DNA from: Oribacterium sp. WCC10
GTDB lineage: Bacteria; Bacillota; Clostridia; Lachnospirales; Lachnospiraceae
Direction: 5' to 3'
DNA: 64,000 bases
NCBI RefSeq assembly: GCF_900113415.1
Contig: NZ_FOPH01000006.1
Location: forward strand, 149,899-213,898
Made by a program: the position numbers and the translations under genes. The notes below the pieces were generated by a model. It saw only the letters and a program-made list of their open reading frames with translations. It did not search any database and was not told the origin of the DNA. Of the stretch, positions 55,397 to 63,809 are shown in pieces. Each line of letters opens with the position of its first letter. Position 1 is the stretch's first letter.

Positions 55397-56674
55397 ATGA
55401 AGGTAATATATTTCGCTACGGATAATTATGCCCTTTCGGGAGCCTTTATCTGTCTGGTGCGGCTGGCACAGGAGATGAAATCCCAAGGTGTAGACGTAAA
55501 AGTGGTCTTGCCCAAAGAAGGGGACGGAACAAAGCTTCTGTCTGATGCCGGGATACCCTATGAACTCATACAGTCCTACAACTGGGATATAGCCATAGGA
55601 GCGGGACTTAATGTTAAAGCCAAGATACCGGTGAAGTGTATGCTGAATCTTTGGGCTATACATAGGATCACAGAGTTCCTTAAGAAAGAAAAGCCGGATA
55701 TAGTGCATATCAACAGCACTTACTCTTATGTCGGTGCAGTTGCAGCATATAAACTCGGTATCCCTGTTATATGGCATATCAGGGAGTTCTTCGAAGAGGA
55801 TCAGAACAATCAGATGTGGAACAGGCAGAAGGGGTATTCCCTTATGGGGAAGGCGTCGGCCATCATACCCGTTTCACATGCATTGTTTGATAAATATAAA
55901 AGGATCTTTCCGGAGAACAAGCTTCATGTGATAAATGACGGAGTTGTGGAAAAAAGATTTTATGCTCCGGACAGGAAGATATTTAGAGGCGATAAGATAC
56001 GGCTTGTCTGCGTCGGGGGATTGTACCACTATAAGGGGCAGACGACACTTATAGAAGCCCTGGCGGAGTATGTAAAGCGTAATACGCGGTATAGAGAAAA
56101 TGAAAACACCTCGCTGAGTCTGGCCGGAGTGAAAAATACAGATGTCTCATCAAGTTTGGGTGTGGAAGGAACAGAGGAGATGCCCCATATCTCACCAGGC
56201 TTAACAGACGAGAGAATAGAAAAGAAACTTGAAATCTCACTAAGCTTAGTGGGAGAAGGAACTGAGGAGAAGGCTCTGAGGGACCTTGCTGAAGAAAGAG
56301 GAATCGGTGAAATAGTCCGTTTTGAAGGTTACTGCAGTGAACCGGAGAAGTTCTATAAAGAAGCAGACATTTCATTTATGACCTCCAAGTCAGAGGCTTT
56401 TGGGCTTGTTACAGTAGAAGCTATGCTTTCAGGGGCACTGGTTATAGGAGCCGACTGCGCCGGAACAAAGGATATCATAGAAGACGGGAAAACCGGACTT
56501 TTGTATGAACCGGGGAACTATAAAAGTCTTGCAGATGCCATCGAGTATGCCCTTTCTAATAAGGAAGGAATGCAGCAGATAGCTGACAGAGGAAGACAAA
56601 GGGCAGTCGAAAACTTCACAACAAAAGTAAACGCAGATCACGTAAAGAGAATATATGAGGAAATTTTGTTGTAA
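55397..56674 (+). CDS. GT4 glycosyltransferase with repeat-containing insertion
   Basis: 425 aa, GT-B fold. N-terminal half has YFATDNYALSGAFICLVRLAQEM, DIVHINSTYSYVGAVAAYKLGIPVIWHIREFFEED; C-terminal donor domain has RLVCVGGLYHYKGQTTLIEAL and the E-x7-E region FMTSKSEAFGLVTVEAMLSGALVIGADCAGTKDI, diagnostic of retaining GT4 enzymes. Between the usual beta strand and LVGEGTEEKALRDLAEE there are about 45 extra residues (~232-280) made of near-repeats (SLGVEGTEE and SLVGEGTEE), so local duplication has enlarged a loop. Works in the cytoplasm on the growing repeat unit. Confidence 0.88.
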   Translation: MKVIYFATDNYALSGAFICLVRLAQEMKSQGVDVKVVLPKEGDGTKLLSDAGIPYELIQSYNWDIAIGAGLNVKAKIPVKCMLNLWAIHRITEFLKKEKPDIVHINSTYSYVGAVAAYKLGIPVIWHIREFFEEDQNNQMWNRQKGYSLMGKASAIIPVSHALFDKYKRIFPENKLHVINDGVVEKRFYAPDRKIFRGDKIRLVCVGGLYHYKGQTTLIEALAEYVKRNTRYRENENTSLSLAGVKNTDVSSSLGVEGTEEMPHISPGLTDERIEKKLEISLSLVGEGTEEKALRDLAEERGIGEIVRFEGYCSEPEKFYKEADISFMTSKSEAFGLVTVEAMLSGALVIGADCAGTKDIIEDGKTGLLYEPGNYKSLADAIEYALSNKEGMQQIADRGRQRAVENFTTKVNADHVKRIYEEILL

Positions 56675-56842
56675 GATGATTTTGAATGCTTCTTTAAGCG
56701 GCAGCAACCGTTTGGCATTCATCTGTTGTGTTATGAATTAATCAATGTATCATAAAGAAATTACAGTTTCTGGTGATATGTGTGAATGTATGGAAAAGAT
56801 ATATGTTAGCAGACAAAAATAAGGTATAGAAAAGGGAAAACT

Positions 56843-58381
56843 ATGGAACTTAAGCGAAGTGAAAATGCTAAAAAGGGTGTAATGGCAGGAATCGTAAACA
56901 GAGTTGTCGCAACCTTTTTCCCTTTCGTGATCCGTACTGCCATGATCCACAAAATGGGAGTAGAGTACCTGGGACTGAACAGTCTGTTTACTTCCATACT
57001 TACAGTTCTAAGTCTTTCGGAGCTTGGGTTCAGCAGTGCCATCATTTACAGTATGTATAAGCCGCTTGCTGAAAATGACACAGATACCATAAATGCGCTT
57101 CTATATTTCTATAGGAAAGTTTATACCGTCATAGGCATGGTGATAACCGTTATAGGTGTGGGTCTCATGCCGGTGCTTCACCTGTTCATCAAAGATGATG
57201 TTCCACAGAATATAAATATTTACATCATTTATCTGATCTTTCTTTGCAATACTGTTATAGGGTACTTTTTTTACGGATATCTGTCATCGATTCTAAATGC
57301 TTATCAAAGGCTTGACATCATCAGCTTTGTGACCAGTTTGAGCCAGACAGCGGGGTACATCTGTCAGCTTGCAGCCATCATTTTTATATCCAACTACTAT
57401 CTCTATATCCTGTTCTTTCCATTGGCAACACTTGCTAATAATTTCCTGACTGCCTATGCGGTACGAAGAATGTACCCGCAGTACAGGTGTCAGGGCAATG
57501 TAACAGTGGAACAGAGGCAGGCTATCTGGAAAAGAGTCTATGGCATAATGGTGGAAAAAATCTGCGGTACCACCAGAAATTCCTTTGACAGTATATGTAT
57601 TTCAGCTTTCATAGGACTTTCGGCGACAGCGGTATACAATAACTATTATTACATCATACTGTCGCTCAATACATTATTCTATACAGTGTGTAATGCGGTT
57701 CAGCCCGGAATAGGGAACAGCGTTGTACTCTATGACAAGGAAAAAAACCTTGATGACATGAGACATATGAATTTCGGTTATATGGTGATAAGCGGATGGG
57801 CGTTTATCTCACTAATCTGCCTGTATCAGCCATTCATGAAACTGTGGGTTGGGGGTGAATATTTACTTCCGGTAAGCTCGGTACTGCTGTTTGCAGTCTA
57901 CTTTTATGTTCTTAGGATGGGAGACATCCGAAGCGTTTACGCCCAGGCGAAGGGACTCTGGTGGGAAAACCGGCACCTTGCCATAACAGAGTCTGTACTG
58001 AATCTGGTGTTGAATATAGTGCTGGCTAGATTCTTCGGAATAAACGGAGTTATAGCAGCGACTATCATAGCGCTGTTTGGGATTAATTTCTGTATGAGCT
58101 CCGGTGTAGTTTATAAATACTATTTTGGGTTAGAAAAGCTTAAACGATACTTTTTGCATCACCTTATGTATATCGTGGTGACGGCGGTTGTAGGTGGTAT
58201 CACAGTGTGGTTATGCATGAAGATAGAGTGTGAGGGCCTTTTGCTTCTTATAATTAGAGCTATGATATGCGGTATCATTCCCGGGCTGCTTTACGTTGTG
58301 GCATTTGCTTTTATGAGAGAGGCAAGGGAATCCGCAATGTGGATATGGGACAGGGTTATGAAAAAAGAAGGGGAGAAATGA
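56843..58381 (+). CDS. wzx: Polysaccharide flippase (Wzx/MurJ-like, MOP superfamily)
   Basis: 512 aa with twelve to fourteen hydrophobic segments. The N-terminus KGVMAGIVNRVVATFFPFVIRTAMIHKMGVEYLGLNSLFTSILTVLSLSELGFSSAI is the recognisable start of Gram-positive capsular Wzx proteins. Flips undecaprenyl-diphosphate oligosaccharide units across the membrane. Its stop overlaps the next start (ATGA at 58378-58381), so the flippase and the following polymerase-like gene are coupled. The gap 56675-56842 shows no gene. Confidence 0.9.
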   Translation: MELKRSENAKKGVMAGIVNRVVATFFPFVIRTAMIHKMGVEYLGLNSLFTSILTVLSLSELGFSSAIIYSMYKPLAENDTDTINALLYFYRKVYTVIGMVITVIGVGLMPVLHLFIKDDVPQNINIYIIYLIFLCNTVIGYFFYGYLSSILNAYQRLDIISFVTSLSQTAGYICQLAAIIFISNYYLYILFFPLATLANNFLTAYAVRRMYPQYRCQGNVTVEQRQAIWKRVYGIMVEKICGTTRNSFDSICISAFIGLSATAVYNNYYYIILSLNTLFYTVCNAVQPGIGNSVVLYDKEKNLDDMRHMNFGYMVISGWAFISLICLYQPFMKLWVGGEYLLPVSSVLLFAVYFYVLRMGDIRSVYAQAKGLWWENRHLAITESVLNLVLNIVLARFFGINGVIAATIIALFGINFCMSSGVVYKYYFGLEKLKRYFLHHLMYIVVTAVVGGITVWLCMKIECEGLLLLIIRAMICGIIPGLLYVVAFAFMREARESAMWIWDRVMKKEGEK

Positions 58382-60024
58382 AGGATATAATAAAGATAAT
58401 AAAGGGTATAGATATAAAGGAGGCCTTTGCCTATGCCGTACTGATAGTGTTTTTCTTCTGGTGGCAGAAGTTCTTTCCGAACCTGTCATTCGCGTACATT
58501 GAGAAGGTGACACTGGTTGTAAGGTCACTTTACGCAGTGGTTCTTGCGGATACGGTGATAAGTTCTGTTAAGAAGGCGCTGGTACTTTTAAATAGACGTA
58601 GGGCAGAAGAAGTTGCGAGAAAAAGTAAATATACCGATGGTAAAAAATCAGAAGGTGTAGAAGCAAGAGCTGAGGAAATAACGGGAGAAACGACAGTGGA
58701 TTCGATTAACTATGTATCCGCAAGTCAGATTTCTAAATCTGAGAGTGTGGACTTGGTCGATGAGAATTCGATGTTAAGTCGAATAAGTGACTTTCTATTC
58801 TATGGCGCATTCGCTCTGTGCTTTGGACTGGCACTTTTATCAAGTACAAGGTTCCCCGGAATAATACATCTCTTTGCGGGTATGCATCGCTTAGGAGTAA
58901 ACCTTAGCTGTCTTATGGTTCTTTTTCTTTTTAACAGAAAACCTGCCATAGATTTAAAGATTCTGATTCTTCAGATATTCATCCTGATAGCTGATATAGG
59001 CTTTATGGCTGTTCATGGAGGAATCTGGCTATATCCGATGATGATCTTTGTGGTCGGCGCATACGGAAGAGAGTTTTTACCGGTAGTACATATCGCACTT
59101 GTAGAAAGCGCATTGATAATTTTAGCTACCGGCTATTGCTCCTTTACCGGAATCATCGAGATGGTGATAAAGGATGGAAAGCATGCTTACGGATACGCAG
59201 GCCCCAATGAAGCGTCCATGCAGTATCTCTTTTTCCTGATGATGTACTTTTTCGCAAGGTACTATGCGGAAAAGAAAAAGGTATTTGAACATGAAGAAAG
59301 AGGAGAAGGTGAGGCGATAAATTTTGGCTGGGGTGTGGTCTTCGACAGGTTACTTAATGTAATAGATGCGGTTGTCCTTTCTGTTGGCGTAATGTTTATA
59401 GTATTCTATTCCTCGGGACGTGCAAGTATCGTATGTGTTTTAGCCTTGGCGGCAGGAGTGATGATATATAAGCTGTCAAAGTTATATCCGGTTAATAATT
59501 GGAATGATATGGCAAGAAAAGTCATCGATAAAATATTCTTTTTGGCATTTGTTCCTATCTATATATACGTAGCTGTATTCAGTTTCGTTTCATCATATTT
59601 TTTTGATCCTGACAAACCATATGGCTGGATTCTGTTAATAGGCAAGGTTTTTGATCCCGACAATTTGATAGAGAGACTTCGTTTAGGAAAACAGGGCATA
59701 CTTGGGTATATGCCATCTATATTTGGAACAAATGTAAGGGAATCTCTGGAGGAAAACTATTTCATAATAGATAATTTCTATATTAAATCATTTCTCCAAT
59801 ACGGGATAATATATTTTGTCTGCACATTGTTGATCTTCACCATACTAAATTACGCTTTATGGAAACGGAAGGATTATTTCGTATTATTCTTGCTTTCAAT
59901 AGTGGCAGGTCTCAGCTTTTTGGAAGCGACGATCGGAGAAATACAATATGATATTTTTCCTTTGATTGTATTCACATGTGATGTGGGATGTCTTGCTATA
60001 AGAAGAGACGGAGCATACAATTAA
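58378..60024 (+). CDS. Second O-antigen polymerase/ligase-like membrane protein
   Basis: ~548 aa. Multiple hydrophobic segments, interrupted near residues ~82-137 by a hydrophilic stretch (KYTDGKKSEGVEARAEEITGE...). Later parts carry YGYAGPNEASMQYLFFLMMYFF, VMFIVFYSSGRASIVCVLALAAGVMIY and LRLGKQGILGYMPSIFG...YFIIDNFYIKSFLQYGIIYFV, a Wzy/O-antigen-ligase-like pattern. ATG 58378 is the start (AGGGGAG upstream and ATGA coupling with wzx); a longer frame from 58267 lies entirely within wzx. With 54096 this makes two Wzy-like proteins around the flippase. Confidence 0.78.
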   Translation: MKDIIKIIKGIDIKEAFAYAVLIVFFFWWQKFFPNLSFAYIEKVTLVVRSLYAVVLADTVISSVKKALVLLNRRRAEEVARKSKYTDGKKSEGVEARAEEITGETTVDSINYVSASQISKSESVDLVDENSMLSRISDFLFYGAFALCFGLALLSSTRFPGIIHLFAGMHRLGVNLSCLMVLFLFNRKPAIDLKILILQIFILIADIGFMAVHGGIWLYPMMIFVVGAYGREFLPVVHIALVESALIILATGYCSFTGIIEMVIKDGKHAYGYAGPNEASMQYLFFLMMYFFARYYAEKKKVFEHEERGEGEAINFGWGVVFDRLLNVIDAVVLSVGVMFIVFYSSGRASIVCVLALAAGVMIYKLSKLYPVNNWNDMARKVIDKIFFLAFVPIYIYVAVFSFVSSYFFDPDKPYGWILLIGKVFDPDNLIERLRLGKQGILGYMPSIFGTNVRESLEENYFIIDNFYIKSFLQYGIIYFVCTLLIFTILNYALWKRKDYFVLFLLSIVAGLSFLEATIGEIQYDIFPLIVFTCDVGCLAIRRDGAYN

Positions 60025-60077
60025 AACTTATGGTGGAAAAAACTATATTTCTTAGAGCTGTGTAAAAAGGTAAAGTC

Positions 60078-61538
60078 ATGAGTAGAGAAAAGAAATTTCA
60101 AGTGATAGATATAGTGTTATTTGTTTTAATTATATTGATCACTATTATGGCATTTTGTAATAAAAGATTTTCGATGATGGTCGATTCCTTCTTCCTGCCA
60201 GAGGAAAGAAACAAGGCTTACTATGATATGTTAAACAGTCCCTCAAAATGTTTTGAATGTAAAGAATTATCTCAAAACGGAACTAAAAATCTATTGGCAA
60301 ACTATCTAAGATCAGGTGATAGAGAAGCGGGCTACTCCATTACGGTAAATCAAGATGGAACGTTCCTGATTTCAGGTAACTATACTGGGGAATATGACGC
60401 AAGCGAAGCTATAACACCTTCGGGAGTGGATCTTAATCTTCCGTCTGGGGATTATGTTTTATCAGATGGGGGCGCGTCTTCGGAAGATAGTGTATATATT
60501 AAGCTTACAGGAATAAAACTATTGATTGGTGGAGGAACAGAATATGTTACTATAGCCTCCCTTCCAGGTGATGGTTCGTTTCACTGGGATAGAGATCCAA
60601 ATGTAGAGCTTTATTGTGAAATAGTCATACGTCCTAGGGCATCATTAGATAATGTGGAATTTAGACCTATGCTTCTGAAAGTTGAAGATAATGCAAATCA
60701 GGATTATCAACCCTGTTTAACGCCGAATTACGATTGGAAGAAGGATGAAACAGATGGTGGAGTTAAGTTTTATAAATATGACATTAATAAAGGTGCTCTT
60801 GATGGTGAAATCGTAACAAAGGATGATTGGAAAATAATGGTAAATAGTATGAGGTTCCAAATGCAGGCAGACAAGGCTGTGATAGATCTTAAGGATGGTC
60901 ATGGAATTGAAATTCGTAAATGTGAGTATCCAATGGGAACCTATGGGAAACTTAATGTATCAATGACTGTGAGAGATGGGAAGGAAATAAACATAGAAGA
61001 CTATAATGAGGTGATGAAGGTAATTAATTCTAACTCCGAAGAAATAGAATTAAGTGATGTTCGGGATATCTATTCATACCTTAAGGCTTTGGGCAACGGA
61101 AAGTATACTATCCTTGTTTCTGTAAGTGATGATGGCGTTGCTGCGCTAAATCGTGAAGCCATGGAACTTCTTCGCAAACTTGGAGTAAAAACCAATCTGG
61201 CAGAGCAAAATATAGAAAACGTAGTAAACAGAGCATACTACCGAAATAGTTTTTACTGTGTACTTAGGCATGGGAAAAATGTGGCTGAGAAAATAGGCGA
61301 AGAAAATCTTTCGTTATCAGGCGTTCTTCCTGATGATGCAGAATATACTATTGAAAGCTCTGGCCAAAATACAGGAGGGGTTAATTCGTCTATAAGGATT
61401 GATGGTAATGAGTATGCAATGAATTTTAGGGGCATGAACTTTGTGATATATGATGAAGAGCAACACTTCGTTGTAGATTCTGTATGTTTTGATACTAATT
61501 CCGGTTTGTATTGCCATAGACAGGCTGAACACATGTAA
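60078..61538 (+). CDS. Membrane-anchored protein with ILEI/FAM3-like C-terminal domain
   Basis: 486 aa, type II anchor: basic start, then FQVIDIVLFVLIILITIMAFC, then an extracellular chain. Residues ~85-215 form a beta-sandwich typical of carbohydrate-binding modules (TVNQDGTFLISGNYTG...LNLPSGDYVLSDGG...LYCEIVIRPRASLDN). The C-terminal ~150 residues resemble the ILEI/FAM3 (GG) domain, but its halves appear in the order YLKALGNGKYTILVSVSDDGVAALNREAMELLRKLG..FYCVLRHG, then IRIDGNEYAMNFRGMNFVIYDE..VVDSVCFDT, the reverse of animal FAM3 proteins. Possibly a glycan-binding surface or assembly protein of the cluster. No enzymatic motif. Confidence 0.7.
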   Translation: MSREKKFQVIDIVLFVLIILITIMAFCNKRFSMMVDSFFLPEERNKAYYDMLNSPSKCFECKELSQNGTKNLLANYLRSGDREAGYSITVNQDGTFLISGNYTGEYDASEAITPSGVDLNLPSGDYVLSDGGASSEDSVYIKLTGIKLLIGGGTEYVTIASLPGDGSFHWDRDPNVELYCEIVIRPRASLDNVEFRPMLLKVEDNANQDYQPCLTPNYDWKKDETDGGVKFYKYDINKGALDGEIVTKDDWKIMVNSMRFQMQADKAVIDLKDGHGIEIRKCEYPMGTYGKLNVSMTVRDGKEINIEDYNEVMKVINSNSEEIELSDVRDIYSYLKALGNGKYTILVSVSDDGVAALNREAMELLRKLGVKTNLAEQNIENVVNRAYYRNSFYCVLRHGKNVAEKIGEENLSLSGVLPDDAEYTIESSGQNTGGVNSSIRIDGNEYAMNFRGMNFVIYDEEQHFVVDSVCFDTNSGLYCHRQAEHM

Positions 61539-61673
61539 GTTTAATCTATTTGTTTTGTGAAATGATTAAGTTATTCGTGTTTAGGAGGGGGATATTTTTT
61601 AAATCATCACGTGAGTATAATATGTTTCTGTTGATCAGGGCGTCGTGATATTTCTTAAGATTTTTAAACGGGA

Positions 61674-61701
61674 TTGTTAAAGAATATAAGTATGATACAA
61701 T
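61674..61701 (+). promoter_or_regulatory. Promoter before the second sugar transferase
   Basis: TTGTTA (61674-61679) and TACAAT (61696-61701) with a 16-bp spacer. About 90 bp upstream of the gene start. Confidence 0.5.
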
Positions 61702-61746
61702 AATTTTTATACATGCTACGTATGATATGATATTAATAAAAGGGGA

Positions 61747-61779
61747 GAATGAGCGGAGTGTAGAGGCTTCCGCTCATTC
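61747..61779 (+). repeat. Hairpin in the leader of the second sugar transferase gene
   Basis: A perfect 11-bp stem GAATGAGCGGA (61747-61757) with 61769-61779, 11-nt loop. It ends just before the AGGGAG ribosome site (61786-61791), so it could influence translation or RNA stability. No T-run. Confidence 0.6.
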
Positions 61780-61794
61780 ATTTGCAGGGAGATT

Positions 61795-63261
61795 ATGAAA
61801 AGAAAGAAATTAGAACTTGCTATAACGGTTCTTATATATATTATGACTGCTTTTATGGCTAGTTCATTGGCGGTACTTATACTTAGATCCTATTCGAAGC
61901 TTACAGAGGAATTTCTGACTTTTGACTTGTGGATGGATCTTGGCGTGCCGGCAGTTATAGCGGAATGTCTCGCTATGACTATATCGCTTTATAACGGAAG
62001 GTATGAATTTGAAAAAAAGCCTTTTCTGGAGTATGTAACAGCAGCCTTGAAGAGCACTGTGTATTTTGTTGGTGTATGGGCGGCGATGCTTCTTATACAA
62101 AAAAACGATATCACTGATTCGAGATATTATTTTGTTGCGACGGTCTTACTGCATTTTGCGATTCTGACGGTGCTCCTCTATTTTGTACAGAAAGTGATGA
62201 TCGCTAATTTCTATAAGACCGATGCGGCTTCGCTGGTAGCGATAATAGCAGAACGTAAGGATGCTCAGAAAGCATCGGAGCTTCTAAAATGTGACTGGTC
62301 GAGACGACTTGTAGGCATCATGCTTACGGATGATGATGGAACCGGACATGATAGCGTCGAAGAGATTGATCATATACCGGTCATTTCATATAGCAGGGAT
62401 ATCGTGGACACTGTAAGAAACGGGGCGATAGATGAGGTATTCATTTTAGAGTCCGATGAGAGGTCGGAACTGATTCTTAAGATGTCAGAGGAGTTTGCTC
62501 AGATGGGTATAGCTCTTCATTTGGGACTTTCATCACTTAAAATCCTGGAGGATCGTTTGTGCGACGAGACTAAGGAGTATATACCTAAGATTCAGTCAAG
62601 GCTTGGATATCTAGGGAGATATCCGATGGCGATACTGCAGCCGCCGGTTGTTAAACTGAGATTTGAATATGCTAAGAGACTCATGGATATCGCCGGAGGA
62701 CTTGTGGGATTCTGTTTTGCGGCTATCCTTTATGTAATATTAGGAATTGCCATAAAGCTTGATTCTCCGGGACCTGTTATATTTGCTCAGGAACGTATCG
62801 GGAAGAACGGTCGAAGATTCAAGATGTATAAGTTCAGATCTATGTATATAGATGCAGAGGAACGCAAAGCTGAGCTAATGAAGCAGAACGAGATGAATGG
62901 TCTTATGTTCAAGATGAAGGATGACCCGCGTATCACCAAGGTTGGTAAGTTCATTCGAAAGACCAGTTTAGATGAGTTTCCTCAGTTTGTAAATGTTCTG
63001 CTTGGAGATATGTCGCTGGTGGGGACCAGACCGCCAACCGTGAACGAATTCAATCGGTATTCCAATTATCATAAGCGAAGACTCAGTATGAAACCGGGAA
63101 TCACCGGAATGTGGCAGGTCAGCGGAAGATCAGACATCACAGACTTTGAAGAGGTTGTAAGACTTGATTGCCAATATATAGATAACTGGAGCTTGGCACT
63201 GGATTTCAAGATACTGGTAAAGACAGTGCTGGCGGTGGTGATGAGAAAAGGATCTGAGTGA
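61795..63261 (+). CDS. Second initiating polyprenyl-phosphate sugar transferase
   Basis: 488-aa membrane protein, same architecture as 38588-40003: N-terminal hydrophobic helices (~1-145), CoA_binding_3-like middle (~150-275), C-terminal sugar transferase domain with AKRLMDIAGGLVGFCFAAILYV, SPGPVIFAQERIGKNGRRFKMYKFRSMYIDAEERK, DEFPQFVNVLLGDMSLVGTRPPT, KPGITGMWQVSGRSDITDFEEVVRLDCQYIDNWS. Closer to the EpsL/GumD/CpsD type by the MWQVSGRSDI box than the first copy (MTGWAQING). Would start a second lipid-linked glycan. It has its own promoter and terminator, so it is an independent unit. Confidence 0.92.
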   Translation: MKRKKLELAITVLIYIMTAFMASSLAVLILRSYSKLTEEFLTFDLWMDLGVPAVIAECLAMTISLYNGRYEFEKKPFLEYVTAALKSTVYFVGVWAAMLLIQKNDITDSRYYFVATVLLHFAILTVLLYFVQKVMIANFYKTDAASLVAIIAERKDAQKASELLKCDWSRRLVGIMLTDDDGTGHDSVEEIDHIPVISYSRDIVDTVRNGAIDEVFILESDERSELILKMSEEFAQMGIALHLGLSSLKILEDRLCDETKEYIPKIQSRLGYLGRYPMAILQPPVVKLRFEYAKRLMDIAGGLVGFCFAAILYVILGIAIKLDSPGPVIFAQERIGKNGRRFKMYKFRSMYIDAEERKAELMKQNEMNGLMFKMKDDPRITKVGKFIRKTSLDEFPQFVNVLLGDMSLVGTRPPTVNEFNRYSNYHKRRLSMKPGITGMWQVSGRSDITDFEEVVRLDCQYIDNWSLALDFKILVKTVLAVVMRKGSE

Positions 63262-63356
63262 CGAGAGATGACTTTTGAGGTAACAGAGTGCTAATTGTTG
63301 TAAGGCTATAGATTTGGTAGAGTGCGATGTTTCCGAAAACTTAATTGTCAACAAAA

Positions 63357-63402
63357 AAAGGCGAAGTAATGACTGAACATAGTTCGTTGCTTCGCCCTTT
63401 TG
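63357..63402 (+). terminator. Terminator after the second sugar transferase gene, intron target
   Basis: Stem 63357-63369 (AAAGGCGAAGTAA) with 63387-63400 (one bulged base), 17-nt loop, T-run on the 3' side. The group II intron begins three bases after it. Confidence 0.85.
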
Positions 63403-63404
63403 CT

Positions 63405-63740
63405 GTGCGCCTAGCGGCGCACGTTTCTTACGGGTTAAAATCCCGAATCCGCCCGATAGTGGGAAGGATATAGCCGAAGGCAAGGGTGTCTATCGCGAGG
63501 CGGAATCTGAAGGAAGCTGGATGTGAGGAACATACTAACTCACGGGCAAAACTCTGGTCTGACGTACAGAAATCTCATATGAGGTTATGCATGAGGGTAA
63601 GACTGCAGCACAAGCCAAAGCCCAATAACTATACGGAATCATGCATGATAAATGAGGCAGATATATGGAGTGGAAGAAACGTGTGGTACCTAGGGAGCCC
63701 ACTAGACTGTAAAGCGTCTGTATGTCAGATATAAAAGTGG
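63405..63740 (+). mobile_element. Group II intron, 5' part (domain I) only
   Basis: Starts with GTGCG (consensus GUGYG) at 63405, then the domain I sequence shared with bacterial group IIC-like introns: CGGGTTAAAATCCCG near 63433, AAGGCAAGGGTGTC, GGAATCTGAAGGAAGC, and later CAGAAATCTCATATGAGG and CACAAGCCAAAGCCCAATA. It sits immediately behind an intrinsic terminator, the preferred target of group IIC introns. No reverse transcriptase ORF and no domain V/VI are seen before the opposite-strand gene at 63810; the similarity fades near 63730-63745, so the intron is truncated. The short ORF 63486-63734 is not a real gene. Confidence 0.85.
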
Positions 63741-63754
63741 TTTCGGAAAAGAAA

Positions 63755-63796
63755 ACGGCCATGAATACATCCTAAGAAAAATGCATCCACAGCCGT
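63755..63796 (-). terminator. Possible terminator of the minus-strand gene at the right edge
   Basis: On the minus strand ACGGC (63796-63792) pairs with GCCGT (63759-63755), with weak inner pairing, followed by TTTTCTTTT. Confidence 0.5.
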
Positions 63797-63809
63797 GAGG
63801 TTGTAATAA

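Noticed and set aside
63486..63734. 82-codon plus-strand frame
   Set aside because: It overlaps group II intron domain I, whose RNA structure explains the sequence.
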